Below, in pieces: positions 1 to 7,636 of a stretch of DNA of 64,000 nt. The translations under genes were made by a program, and so were the position numbers. Within the stretch, counting starts at the first letter, position 1; the number at the start of each line of letters is the position of its first letter. Below the pieces are notes generated by a model. It was not told where the DNA came from. It saw only the letters and a program-made list of their open reading frames with translations, and did no database searches. The DNA is from Cyclobacterium sp. SYSU L10401 (lineage in GTDB: Bacteria; Bacteroidota; Bacteroidia; Cytophagales; Cyclobacteriaceae), in contig NZ_WOFO01000001.1 in assembly GCF_010993705.1 (NCBI RefSeq), positions 260,001 through 324,000 of the forward strand, written 5' to 3'.

Positions 1-2
1 GT

Positions 3-40
3 CGTCATTGCGAGCGCAGCGAAGCAATCTGAACCGGAGC
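3..40 (+). repeat. Left arm of dispersed intergenic repeat (partial copy)
   Basis: The first bases carry the arm CGTCATTGCGAGCG followed by an AGCGAAGCAATCTGAACCGG segment, the same order of words as in the fuller copies at 741-906 and 915-1104. Only the left part is recognisable before it drifts into unrelated sequence. It may continue left of the window. Confidence 0.7.
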
Positions 41-160
41 GAGAGCACAAGGAAATCAGAGAAGGACAGTTAGGTACGGCTGATCTGCACGTCTACCTTT
101 GAGAATATTCATTGTGACAATTGAAGACTTGCATTTCTTAAACCTGTCAAAAACTAAAGA

Positions 161-460
161 TCACCAATCTTTTACTTCTTCGTACAAGTCTTTCCAAGAT
201 GGATTAAAGGCATTGATTAAGTCATTTTTCTTTTTTCTACTCCCGGATTTAAGTTGCTTCTCTCTGCAAATAGCTTCTTCTATTGAGTGAAATAATTCAA
301 AATATACCAATTTTTTTATTCTATATCGTGAGGTAAAAGAGGAGGGGTTTATTCGGGTTTTGTGCTCTACTATTCTTTTTAAAAGGTTTTCTGTTACACC
401 AACATATAATGTAGTGTTATTTTGGTTGGTCATTATATAGACAGCACCTCCTTTTTTCAT
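161..460 (-). CDS. GIY-YIG nuclease family protein
   Basis: A 99-residue protein made of a single GIY-YIG-type domain, the size of the stand-alone YhbQ-like group. The opening VYIM, then LYVGVT about ten residues later, and the R-x-x-EH signature about ten residues on (RIVEH) fit the GIY, YIG and catalytic Arg positions of the fold. The C-terminal half has the usual Y/F-x-x-F..EEAI..EKQLK pattern. Family members are predicted DNA nucleases; the job of the short stand-alone group is not settled. The gene stands alone between two stretches of dispersed repeat (3-40 and 659-1270). Its start ATG at 460 directly precedes the VYIM strand, so no earlier start is needed. Family is clear, cellular role unknown. 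Confidence 0.9.
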   Translation of the reverse strand: MKKGGAVYIMTNQNNTTLYVGVTENLLKRIVEHKTRINPSSFTSRYRIKKLVYFELFHSIEEAICREKQLKSGSRKKKNDLINAFNPSWKDLYEEVKDW

Positions 461-658
461 TTTTCTTAGATTTGTTGAGAATATTGCGGCAAACTAAAAT
501 TACATATTTTTACCCGAATACCGTTAAGTATTCCTATAACATTGGATTGATATAGTTTTTTTAAAAAACTAACAAGATTCTCTTATCGATTACATATCTC
601 AAAAGACTGCCGAAGAAACGTACCAAATGCTCAACAGATTATCTTATCCAAATGAGCC

Positions 659-715
659 ACCTCGCAGTGGCGGGTCGCATTTCCAGTGAGTACATCGCGT
701 CATTGCGAGTGACGG
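659..715. repeat. Degenerate repeat ends
   Basis: Contains CCTCGCAGTGGCGG, a variant of the right end of the intergenic repeat, followed by CGTCATTGCGAGTGACGG, a fused left end and right end. It looks like eroded remains of further repeat copies next to the better copy at 741-906. Confidence 0.55.
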
Positions 716-740
716 CATCGAGTCGCGGTTACTCCAACGT

Positions 741-906
741 CGTCATTGCGAGCGCCAGCGAAGCAATCTGAACCGGAGCGTTGACGTAAGGAGTTCGAAT
801 TAAGGAGATTAAAAACGCCTGCTGTGTACGTTTTCCTACAGACTGCCGCGGGTGCCGGGTTGTTTTACGATACCATTTAAATTTAGTCAGCACCCTCGCA
901 GTGACG
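741..906 (+). repeat. Dispersed palindrome-ended intergenic repeat, copy A
   Basis: A unit of about 166 bp with ends CGTCATTGCGAG and CTCGCAGTGACG, which are imperfect inverted repeats of each other. Internal landmarks are GCCAGCGAAGCAATCTG, a centre of varying sequence, and ACTGCCGCGGGTGCCGG. The same landmarks in the same order occur at 915-1104 and, inverted, at 28479-28647. No open reading frame inside is worth calling. This is the build of a MITE- or REP-like non-autonomous element; mobility is inferred only from the repetition. Confidence 0.8.
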
Positions 907-914
907 GAATTCAT

Positions 915-1104
915 CGTCATTGCGAGTCCGATCGGGCTTCGGCAGGCTCAGCCTGAAAAGGGAGCAATCTGAACCGGAGCGTGCGCATAAGGATTAGGAA
1001 AAAGGGTATTAAAATACGCCGGATGTTTACGTCTTCCGACAGACTGCCGCGGGTGCTGGGGCGGTTGATGGAATAGGATTGGAGTCATTTTAGGACCGAT
1101 GACG
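915..1104 (+). repeat. Dispersed palindrome-ended intergenic repeat, copy B
   Basis: Starts CGTCATTGCGAG only 8 bp after the end of copy A and ends at GATGACG, carrying GACTGCCGCGGGTGCTGGGG. Relative to copy A the left arm has an extra segment containing GGGCTTCGGCAGGCTCAGCC, whose complement resembles the GGCTGAGCTTGTCGAAGCCC word at 28828-28847, so small repeat words are nested inside larger ones. Confidence 0.75.
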
Positions 1105-1270
1105 TATTTTACCACCCCCCTGTCTCCCCCTCATGAAAACAGGAGGGGGAGACAGGGGGTGGTTTGATGTCAGTCTTTATTTTTTTAACATATTGAAAAA
1201 TAGACAGTTAAAAGTAAATACCGTCATTCTGATTTCTGCGTTTAAAAAAAGTTAATTCTCGCCGTGACGG
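1105..1270 (+). repeat. Dispersed intergenic module with long GC-rich hairpin, copy 1
   Basis: About 166 bp that reappears in the same orientation at 28648-28816. It contains a near-perfect hairpin at 1111-1163 (ACCACCCC...CTCCCCCTC paired with GAGGGGGAG...GGGGTGGT), then GATGTCA-TCTTTATTTTTTTAACATATTG, then a 48 bp block that starts CCGTCAT and ends GTGACGG around TTCTGCGTTTAAAAAAAGTT. In both places it lies directly beside a copy of the palindrome-ended repeat. No coding capacity is seen. Confidence 0.75.
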
Positions 1271-1551
1271 GAAGCGTTCAACGGGAAGGAAATACCGTCA
1301 ATGGCAGGTGAAATTGACATCACTGGCCCCTTCTCTGACTTTATTCGGTAAGAGCAGTAGATGTCTTGCCAGGGGGGTTCCGGGCAGGTTGAAATGAAAA
1401 GAAAGCACTTTTGTAGAAAAAAATCTTTCAATAAAACAAAAGAAGCACTAGATTGAGGTATCGGTACCGACCTATTTAACCTGTCGGGTCCAATAGGATC
1501 AAATTATCGACGCTGAAAACCCATTATTACAGATACGTCAAATCCATACCT

Positions 1552-2055
1552 ATGTCAAGTATGCATGCAAAAAATATGCTGTTAATCGTTCTCTTGCTAT
1601 GCTCGATGAACGGATTTTCGCAAAATAGCGATAGATCTGATCGTGATCGAATCGCCCAATTAGATGAGTTCTGGACCGAAGTTTCTCGCACGATTGGAGA
1701 AGGCGACTTTGAAGGCTATGCAGGTACCTTTCATGAACAGGCCACATTGGTTTCAGGCGTTAGCGAGGTCGCCTATCCGATTGCCCGAGCACTTGCCGGG
1801 TGGAAAAAAGATTTTGATGACACCAAATCCGGAATAAGGAAATCATCGGTAGCATTCCGATTCAACAGGCGGTTAGGGGACCCTACCACCGCCTATGAAA
1901 GCGGCATTTTTCACTATTCTTTTAAATTGAATGGAGAAAAGCAGGGCTATTACATCCATTTTGATGGGTTGTTGGTCAATGAGGGTACCTGGAAAATGAT
2001 GATGGAATACCAAAAAAGTCGGGCATCCAAAGAAGAATGGGATGCGTTGGAATAG
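1552..2055 (+). CDS. Secreted NTF2-like (DUF4440-type) protein
   Basis: A 167-residue protein with a clear N-terminal signal peptide (hydrophobic LLIVLLLCSMNGF, then SQN as a likely cleavage zone). The rest resembles the SnoaL/DUF4440 branch of the NTF2-like cone fold: a first helix ending DEFWTEV, a G-D-F-x-GYAGTFHEQATLV segment, and late strands YYIHFDGLLVNEGTWKMMMEYQ. Such proteins include enzymes and simple ligand binders, and nothing here fixes a substrate. The start could be the ATG at 1552 or the ones 9 or 24 bases later; the last leaves a more standard signal peptide. It is a single gene with no evident operon partner, preceded by about 280 bp of repeat-free intergenic DNA. Confidence 0.7.
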   Translation: MSSMHAKNMLLIVLLLCSMNGFSQNSDRSDRDRIAQLDEFWTEVSRTIGEGDFEGYAGTFHEQATLVSGVSEVAYPIARALAGWKKDFDDTKSGIRKSSVAFRFNRRLGDPTTAYESGIFHYSFKLNGEKQGYYIHFDGLLVNEGTWKMMMEYQKSRASKEEWDALE

Positions 2056-2072
2056 GTTCAGAAATAAGGATT

Positions 2073-2250
2073 AGCACCATTTAAACCAAAAATATGCATT
2101 AGTCCATCTATTAGTACCTTAAACAGCTTCAAAATCAGCCGCTACGCTGCTATTTTCGATTTCACCATAGCGGGTTTCCAAACTGCCTGATTTTCTTGCA
2201 ATTTCAGCCTTCATAAAGAAACCCAATACATAGTTTGGGTTTATAAATAT
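2073..2250 (-). repeat. Dispersed ~175 bp intergenic repeat, copy 1 (inverted)
   Basis: The gene-free gap 2056-2411 is largely filled by this sequence. Its reverse complement contains TATGAAGGCTGAAATTGCAA followed by GAAAATCAGGCAGTTTGGAA and then CGCTATGGTGAA, and ends with AATGCATATTTTTGGTTTAAA. The same words in the same order and spacing are at 25634-25815 on the plus strand, with mismatches throughout. The rest of the gap holds nothing recognisable. Confidence 0.75.
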
Positions 2251-2411
2251 TTTTTGGATTTCAAAATGATACTGTTGAGTTTAATCTGTTCAAAATAGGC
2301 TGCGCCGTCAAAACACACCCTTCGCCAAGGAGAAAATTAACCGGCCCAGCTCAGAAATCATAGGCTTTGGAAGCCAGGAGTGGCTTCTTGGCGGGAAGAA
2401 ATAATCAGGGT

Positions 2412-2810
2412 CTATAGGCTATCAACGATATCTAACAGTTTCTGAGAGGTGATGGGTTTGAAAATAAAATCAGAAACTTCATTGATAGCTTTGGCTCTGG
2501 CCACGTCGTCCGGGGAGATGGAGGAGGAGCAGATGTAAATGGTGATATTTTTTACAGGACCTAATTTTAATTGACGATACTCCTGGAGAAATTGCCAGCC
2601 ATCCATGATCGGCATGCTCAGGTCCAGAAAAATTACTTCGGGTAATTCTTCCTTCCTGTCAAGGTTTGTTTTGATAAAATTTAATGCGTCGAGGCCATTT
2701 TCAAAGACCCTTACCTGCCCTACCAGGTTGGTCTTTTTCAGGGTTTTTCTGGTGAGGTACACAAATACCTCATCATCATCTATCAGGGTTAGGTTTTTAA
2801 TGCTGTTCAT
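2412..2810 (-). CDS. CheY-like single-domain response regulator
   Basis: A 132-residue receiver domain with no output domain. Visible features are the acidic triad D11-D12-D13, phospho-acceptor D63 in FLDLSMPIMDG, the Ser/Thr switch region CSSS (95-97) and the conserved K118 in FKPI. The start ATG at 2810 is chosen because the protein then begins MNSIKNLTLIDDDE, at the usual first strand of the fold; a longer reading from 2894 would run through kinase codons. The gene overlaps the 3' end of the histidine kinase by 14 bp, which suggests translational coupling and that the kinase is its phosphodonor. Response regulators of this ICSSS-type with kinases of the bacteriophytochrome-like class are common in Cytophagales. 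Downstream effect is unknown. Confidence 0.92.
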   Translation of the reverse strand: MNSIKNLTLIDDDEVFVYLTRKTLKKTNLVGQVRVFENGLDALNFIKTNLDRKEELPEVIFLDLSMPIMDGWQFLQEYRQLKLGPVKNITIYICSSSISPDDVARAKAINEVSDFIFKPITSQKLLDIVDSL

Positions 2811-4290
2811 GCTTTTCGTTTTTAATTTTAACAAAAAATGTACTCCCTTTTCCGGGTTGGCTTTTTGCCCAAATGTCTCCCCCCATCGCCTCAATTTGTG
2901 TTTTGATCATAAAAAGGCCAAAACCCTTTGCGTCAGGATGCTTATGAAATGTCTTCCGGATTTTAAACAGGTGCTGCTGATGAAGGTTCAGGTCGATTCC
3001 CAGGCCATTGTCTGAAAATGAAAGTAGGGTAGCCCCGCTTACCGAACTGGACTCGATGTAGATCTCAGGAGATCTGTCAGGAGACCTGTATTTTAATGCG
3101 TTGCCAATAAGGTTAGTAAATATACTTACCAGATATTTTTGAGGAAAAAAAACCACAGGAGCTTCGCTAAAATCTGCTTTAACCTCTGCCTGGAACTCTT
3201 TGATCTCAGTTTCAAAACCAACCAATACTTTTTCAAGGCAATTGTCCAGATAAAGTTTTTCTCCTTCTATGGCAGTATCCTGCTTTACCTGTATGGATTC
3301 TACCAGTTCATTGAATACCTCCATCAGGTGATTGACAACGGGTTTTATTTTTGCCTGAACCTCATTTTTTTCTTCTTCTGATTCGCTTTCCTCCAGATAA
3401 TCGATCAGCATGGAAATGTTGATCAACGGTCCCCTCAGGTTATGGGAAACGATATTGCAGAAATCTACCAGTTGCCTGTTTTTGAATTCCAATGCTTTGC
3501 CATGTTCAATGGCTTGATGATTGATTTTTTTGATGTGCTCTTCCCCCTTTTTTCTCTCTGTTATGTCAGAACGAATCGCTACATATTGGTAGGGTTTACC
3601 GTCTGCTTTCAGAAAAGGAACAATGGTAGTATCCACCCAATAGTAGGTCCCGTCTTTGGCTTTGTTTTTCAGCTCTCCTTTCCAAACCCTGCCATTGGCT
3701 ATGGTGGTCCACAATTCACCGATATAGGCCTTTGGATGATAACCGGAGTTGATAATGCGGTGGTCCTGTCCGATCAGTTCTTCGGCACTATATTTCGAAA
3801 TATTACAAAAATTTTCGTTTACATGCCTGATGGTGCCTTTTTGATCGGTGATGGCAACGATTGCAGAGACATCCAGGGCATATTTGTAGTCGGAAATCTC
3901 CTTAAGGGACTTATTCAAATCCTCTTCTCCCTTTTTCCGGCCTGTAATATCAAAGCGTATGGCTACATATTGGTAAGGTTTGCCGTCACTGCTAAGAAAG
4001 GGTACGATAGTAGTATCCACCCAATAGTAGGTTCCGTCTTTGGCTTTATTTTTTATTTCGCCTTTCCATACCTTTCCGTTAGCTATGGTGGTCCAAAGGT
4101 TGCGGATGAAGGATTCGGGATGATAACCGGAGTTGATAATGCGGTGATCCTGACCAATGAGCTCTTTCCGGCTGTATTTGGAGATCTTGCAAAAATTATC
4201 ATTTACATGTGTAATCAATCCTTTCTGGTCGGTGATGGCAACAATTGCCGACTCATCGAGGGCATACATATAATCTGCTATTTTCTCCAT
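2797..4290 (-). CDS. Tandem-PAS histidine kinase
   Basis: A 497-residue cytoplasmic sensor kinase with no membrane segments. Order: PAS plus PAC at about 8-118, a second PAS plus PAC at about 137-248, a short coiled coil, the dimerisation H-box SHNLRGPL with the phospho-accepting H283, the N-box NLIGNALKYRS (N397), the G1 box DNGLGID (about 428-433) and the G2 box KGFGLFMI (about 455-462). The two PAS copies are nearly identical (both hold SAIVAITDQKG, GQDHRIINSGYHP and TTIVPFL), pointing to a recent internal duplication. The SHNLRGPL H-box is typical of the HWE-unlike, bacteriophytochrome-type kinases of Bacteroidota. The ligand or cofactor of the PAS domains cannot be read from the sequence. 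A TACATTTG promoter-core match lies at 4446-4453 on this strand, without a clear -33 element. Confidence 0.93.
   Translation of the reverse strand: MEKIADYMYALDESAIVAITDQKGLITHVNDNFCKISKYSRKELIGQDHRIINSGYHPESFIRNLWTTIANGKVWKGEIKNKAKDGTYYWVDTTIVPFLSSDGKPYQYVAIRFDITGRKKGEEDLNKSLKEISDYKYALDVSAIVAITDQKGTIRHVNENFCNISKYSAEELIGQDHRIINSGYHPKAYIGELWTTIANGRVWKGELKNKAKDGTYYWVDTTIVPFLKADGKPYQYVAIRSDITERKKGEEHIKKINHQAIEHGKALEFKNRQLVDFCNIVSHNLRGPLINISMLIDYLEESESEEEKNEVQAKIKPVVNHLMEVFNELVESIQVKQDTAIEGEKLYLDNCLEKVLVGFETEIKEFQAEVKADFSEAPVVFFPQKYLVSIFTNLIGNALKYRSPDRSPEIYIESSSVSGATLLSFSDNGLGIDLNLHQQHLFKIRKTFHKHPDAKGFGLFMIKTQIEAMGGDIWAKSQPGKGSTFFVKIKNEKHEQH
3547..4269 (-). repeat. Tandem duplication of the PAS-coding segment
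   Basis: Two direct copies of about 330 bp (3547-3882 and 3937-4269) code for the two PAS-PAC units of the kinase. Long runs are identical or differ by single bases, for example around the WVDTT and HRIINSGYHP codons. The size and closeness of the copies makes recombination to a single-PAS form possible. Confidence 0.85.
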
Positions 4291-5067
4291 AAATACCTCC
4301 CGGAATTTGAATCCGCTTCCTTACATACCAAGTCAGCTACATTGACAAAAAGGCGGTACCACCGGCTTCAGGTTGCCCGGAGCAGTACCAAAATCCCTTA
4401 CGATCAAGTACCTGGCTGTGACAATGAATAACCATATTACGGGTTCAAATGTAGTTAAAAATGGTATGAAATAAATAAAAATTTATTCTTTTAGGTAGAC
4501 GGAAGAATCATATTGGACTTTAATCGGAAAATTTCAGGTGGAAGGCTTGCCTGCTGCTGGAGGTTTTGGCCTCCTACCGGGTACTGGATGCGATTTAAGA
4601 TTTAAAAATTGGCAGCAATCAAAAAAAGAAAATTACCTGGAATAGACACGTTTTTGGAATGGGGAAAAATTTCGGGTTTTGTCTGTATTCTATAAATTAA
4701 ATGTTCAGCTTATCTGGTAACAAAAAGTTTGTTTTAATTAAAAATCCTACTTACAAACGGAATAGAAATAGTCACAAGAGACTAAAAGTTTTAGAATATT
4801 AACCTCTCAATTATATAGGATGTTAGTTGATTGATTTTAGTATTTGTTCGGGATACCATTGCTGTCTTGAAAAAATTATTGAAAAGTGTTATTTTCCTAA
4901 TCAAAATTCATTATTTTTCTTACAAAATTGGAAGATTTTATATAAGAACATAATAAGTATTCACAAGTTTCGGCTGCTAAATTTGATTGCAGACAGACGG
5001 CTTCCCCACTGCTAATAGATATACGAAATGGTAAGATCCAAAATTAACCATAAAGGATAGGACAAAG
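4291..5067. other. Gene-free AT-rich interval
   Basis: About 780 bp between the kinase start and the MBOAT gene. I see no convincing coding region, RNA gene, terminator or operator. A 62-codon open frame at 4827-5015 has no start context, low complexity and no family resemblance. The composition becomes strongly AT-rich towards 5067, matching the acyltransferase genes that follow. Confidence 0.5.
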
Positions 5068-6519
5068 ATGCTCTTCAATTCAATTGACTTTGCTATTTTC
5101 TTGCCTATAGTTTTTATACTCTATTGGTTTGTGGCTAATAAAAATTTGAAATTACAAAATTTCTTAATTGTTACTGCAAGTTATCTATTTTACGGTTGGT
5201 GGGACTGGAGATTTTTATCATTGATTTTATTCAGTACTTTTGTAGATTTCTCTGTAGGCAGGAAGCTAAAAACTGAGAACAGCCAAAAAAAGAGAAAAAT
5301 TTTATTATGGATAAGTATTTTAATTAATTTAGGATTTCTTGGCACTTTTAAATACTATAATTTTTTCCGAGAGCAGTTTGAAACTGCTTTTTCTCTTTTT
5401 GGTACAGACCTGGAAACCCGTTCACTGAATATCATATTACCAGTTGGAATTAGTTTTTATACCTTCCAAACTTTAAGCTACACCATAGATGTTTACAAGC
5501 GAAAACTTGAACCAACGAAAGATTTTGTTGCATTTTCTGCTTTTGTGAGCTTTTTTCCCCAATTGGTTGCAGGTCCAATTGAAAGGGCAACTCATTTGCT
5601 ACCACAGTTTTATAGGAAACGAATTTTTGAATATTCAAAAGCCGTAGATGGAATGCGGCAAATACTCTGGGGCTTGTTTAAGAAGATTGTAATTGCAGAC
5701 AATTGTGCAGTTTACGCAAATCTGATCTTCAACAATTCTGATAACTACTCCGGTAGTACATTAGTTCTTGGAGCATTGTTTTTTACTTTTCAAATATATG
5801 GGGATTTTTCAGGTTATTCTGATATTGCAATAGGTACTTCCCGTCTTTTCGGATTTGACTTAATGAGAAATTTCAACTTTCCATACTTTTCAAGAGATAT
5901 AGCAGAATTTTGGAGACGTTGGCATATTTCTCTTTCAACTTGGTTTAGAGATTACCTGTATATACCCTTAGGAGGTAGTCGGGGAGGGACATTAATGAAA
6001 GTTAGAAATACATTCCTTATATTTATTGTGAGTGGTTTTTGGCACGGTGCGAATTGGACATTTATAGTTTGGGGAGCCTTAAATGCTGTTTATTTCCTAC
6101 CCCTTTTATTGACCAACAATAACCGGATCAATTTGGAAACGATCGTAGCCCACGGAAAATTATCCCCAAGTTTAAAAGAACTATCGTTCATGTTATTGAC
6201 TTTTAGTTTGACAGTTTTTGCCTGGATTTTTTTTAGAGCCAACAATATCGGACACGCAATAAGCTATGTTTCAGAGATCTTATCACTTTCTTTATTCACC
6301 GTGCCTAGATTTGAAGGAATGTATAATGCCCTAGTTACAATAATTTTTATTGGAGTTTTTATTTTAATTGAATGGCGAGGTCGTGAAGGGCAGTATGCAA
6401 TTGCTAACTTGGGACTGAGTTGGAAACCACCGCTAAGATATGTAGTCTATTACTCAATTATATTTGTAATATTTTGGTTTGGGGGGAAAGGGCAAGAGTT
6501 CATATATTTTCAATTTTAA
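5068..6519 (+). CDS. MBOAT family O-acyltransferase (AlgI-like)
   Basis: A 483-residue polytopic membrane protein of the MBOAT family, close in plan to AlgI and PatA, which move acyl groups across the inner membrane for transfer to exopolysaccharide. The typical start MLFNS-x-xF-x-x-F is present, so the ATG at 5068 is secure. The conserved block FWRRWHISLSTWFRDYLYIP gives H286, and SGFWHGANWTF gives H326, the usual catalytic histidine. PVGISFYTFQTLSYTID and AGPIERA are further family signatures. The stop codon overlaps the start of the next gene (TAATG), so the two are a coupled pair. The pair is convergent with the polysaccharide operon and visibly AT-richer than the housekeeping genes, which hints at separate acquisition. 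Acyl group and acceptor sugar are unknown. Confidence 0.93.
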   Translation: MLFNSIDFAIFLPIVFILYWFVANKNLKLQNFLIVTASYLFYGWWDWRFLSLILFSTFVDFSVGRKLKTENSQKKRKILLWISILINLGFLGTFKYYNFFREQFETAFSLFGTDLETRSLNIILPVGISFYTFQTLSYTIDVYKRKLEPTKDFVAFSAFVSFFPQLVAGPIERATHLLPQFYRKRIFEYSKAVDGMRQILWGLFKKIVIADNCAVYANLIFNNSDNYSGSTLVLGALFFTFQIYGDFSGYSDIAIGTSRLFGFDLMRNFNFPYFSRDIAEFWRRWHISLSTWFRDYLYIPLGGSRGGTLMKVRNTFLIFIVSGFWHGANWTFIVWGALNAVYFLPLLLTNNNRINLETIVAHGKLSPSLKELSFMLLTFSLTVFAWIFFRANNIGHAISYVSEILSLSLFTVPRFEGMYNALVTIIFIGVFILIEWRGREGQYAIANLGLSWKPPLRYVVYYSIIFVIFWFGGKGQEFIYFQF

Positions 6520-7415
6520 TGAATGCTATGGAACAGTTTGTAAGGAAAATATTAATTTATATAATAGTTCCCCTACTATTAATGTTGCCAGCTTTATTTG
6601 GATTTGATTATTTAGTAAAAAAAAATGCGCCATCCTTTAAAATACCACCTGATATTTCAAAAGTGTTTATAGGGGATTCACATATTCAATGTGCCATTAA
6701 TGATAGTATTGTACCACATAGTATTAATATTGCTATAAGTGCAGAATCTTTTTATTTTTCTTACTACAAACTGGAGAGGCTATTAGATGTAAACCCTTCA
6801 GTAAAACATGTTTATCTGGGTTTCAGTTATCATAGTTTATCCAACTACTATGATGAATTAATAGGTGGTGATTTTTCTTCTGAAATTGCACCTAAATATT
6901 TTTCTATTTTACCCCTCGAAGAACAATTTAGAATGCTATATTGGAATAGAAATAGTATTGCTCCTTTTGTTAAGGGAATAATTACCCATGGAATATATCA
7001 GATTTGGTTTAAGCAATATTTTCCCTATATCGGAGGCTTCTCTGATTATTTTAAAGACACCAGCGCAGATCAATTGTCCATGGATAAAAGATTAAATTTT
7101 CAATTCTATAACGAAGGCAAGGTGAATGATTTTTCTGAATTAAATATTTCTTACTTAAGGCAAATTATTAAACTTTGTACATCGAAAAATGTACATTTGA
7201 CAGTATTAAAAACACCATTACATAGGTATTATCTTAATAAAATACCTTTAAGTTACAAAAATAAGTTAGGTGAAATTTTGAAATCAGAAAAAATTGATGC
7301 TATCGATTTAGAGCATCTTAAGCTTTCCGATGAATGTTTTATTCCAGATGGAGATCATGTATCCTTCTTGGGAGCACGAAAAACTTCTATTCAACTGAAA
7401 AAAATAATTCAATAG
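6519..7415 (+). CDS. SGNH/GDSL-like partner of the MBOAT acyltransferase
   Basis: A 298-residue protein with one N-terminal membrane anchor (ILIYIIVPLLLMLPALFG, residues about 11-28) and an extracytoplasmic SGNH-like domain. The nucleophile motif is IGDSH (S54), and the C-terminal DGDHVSF supplies the Asp and His (about D277 and H280) of an SGNH triad. Architecture matches the DltD/AlgX/AlgJ role: taking the acyl group delivered by an MBOAT protein and placing it on a surface polymer. The ATG at 6519 overlaps the preceding stop codon; another ATG nine bases on (6528) is equally plausible. A reading from 6420 would only extend through MBOAT codons and is not preferred. No family name is certain, because similarity outside the motifs is weak. 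Confidence 0.8.
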   Translation: MNAMEQFVRKILIYIIVPLLLMLPALFGFDYLVKKNAPSFKIPPDISKVFIGDSHIQCAINDSIVPHSINIAISAESFYFSYYKLERLLDVNPSVKHVYLGFSYHSLSNYYDELIGGDFSSEIAPKYFSILPLEEQFRMLYWNRNSIAPFVKGIITHGIYQIWFKQYFPYIGGFSDYFKDTSADQLSMDKRLNFQFYNEGKVNDFSELNISYLRQIIKLCTSKNVHLTVLKTPLHRYYLNKIPLSYKNKLGEILKSEKIDAIDLEHLKLSDECFIPDGDHVSFLGARKTSIQLKKIIQ

Positions 7416-7636
7416 TACCTGCCACAGTTGGATCAGCGAATAGCTGTTACCTATATTGACCTGCATTTAGTATACTCATGATTTATTGAAGATAAAAGTG
7501 TGAATCAGCTAAAAAACCAGGCTGTTATTATGGACAACGGGTTAAAAAAAAGAGCCATTAAAGTAATGGCAACAAAGATAGAGCGAACTTCTCAATAGAT
7601 AGCACGACTCAGCCAATTCAATGAAACTTTTGCTGT

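Noticed and set aside
1461-1470. TCGGTACCGA palindrome upstream of the NTF2-like gene
   Set aside because: A 10 bp palindrome with non-symmetric flanks and no second copy in the window; likely chance.
4827-5015. 62-codon open frame upstream of the MBOAT gene
   Set aside because: AT-rich, no recognisable family, no ribosome-binding or promoter context, ends within random-looking DNA; treated as intergenic.
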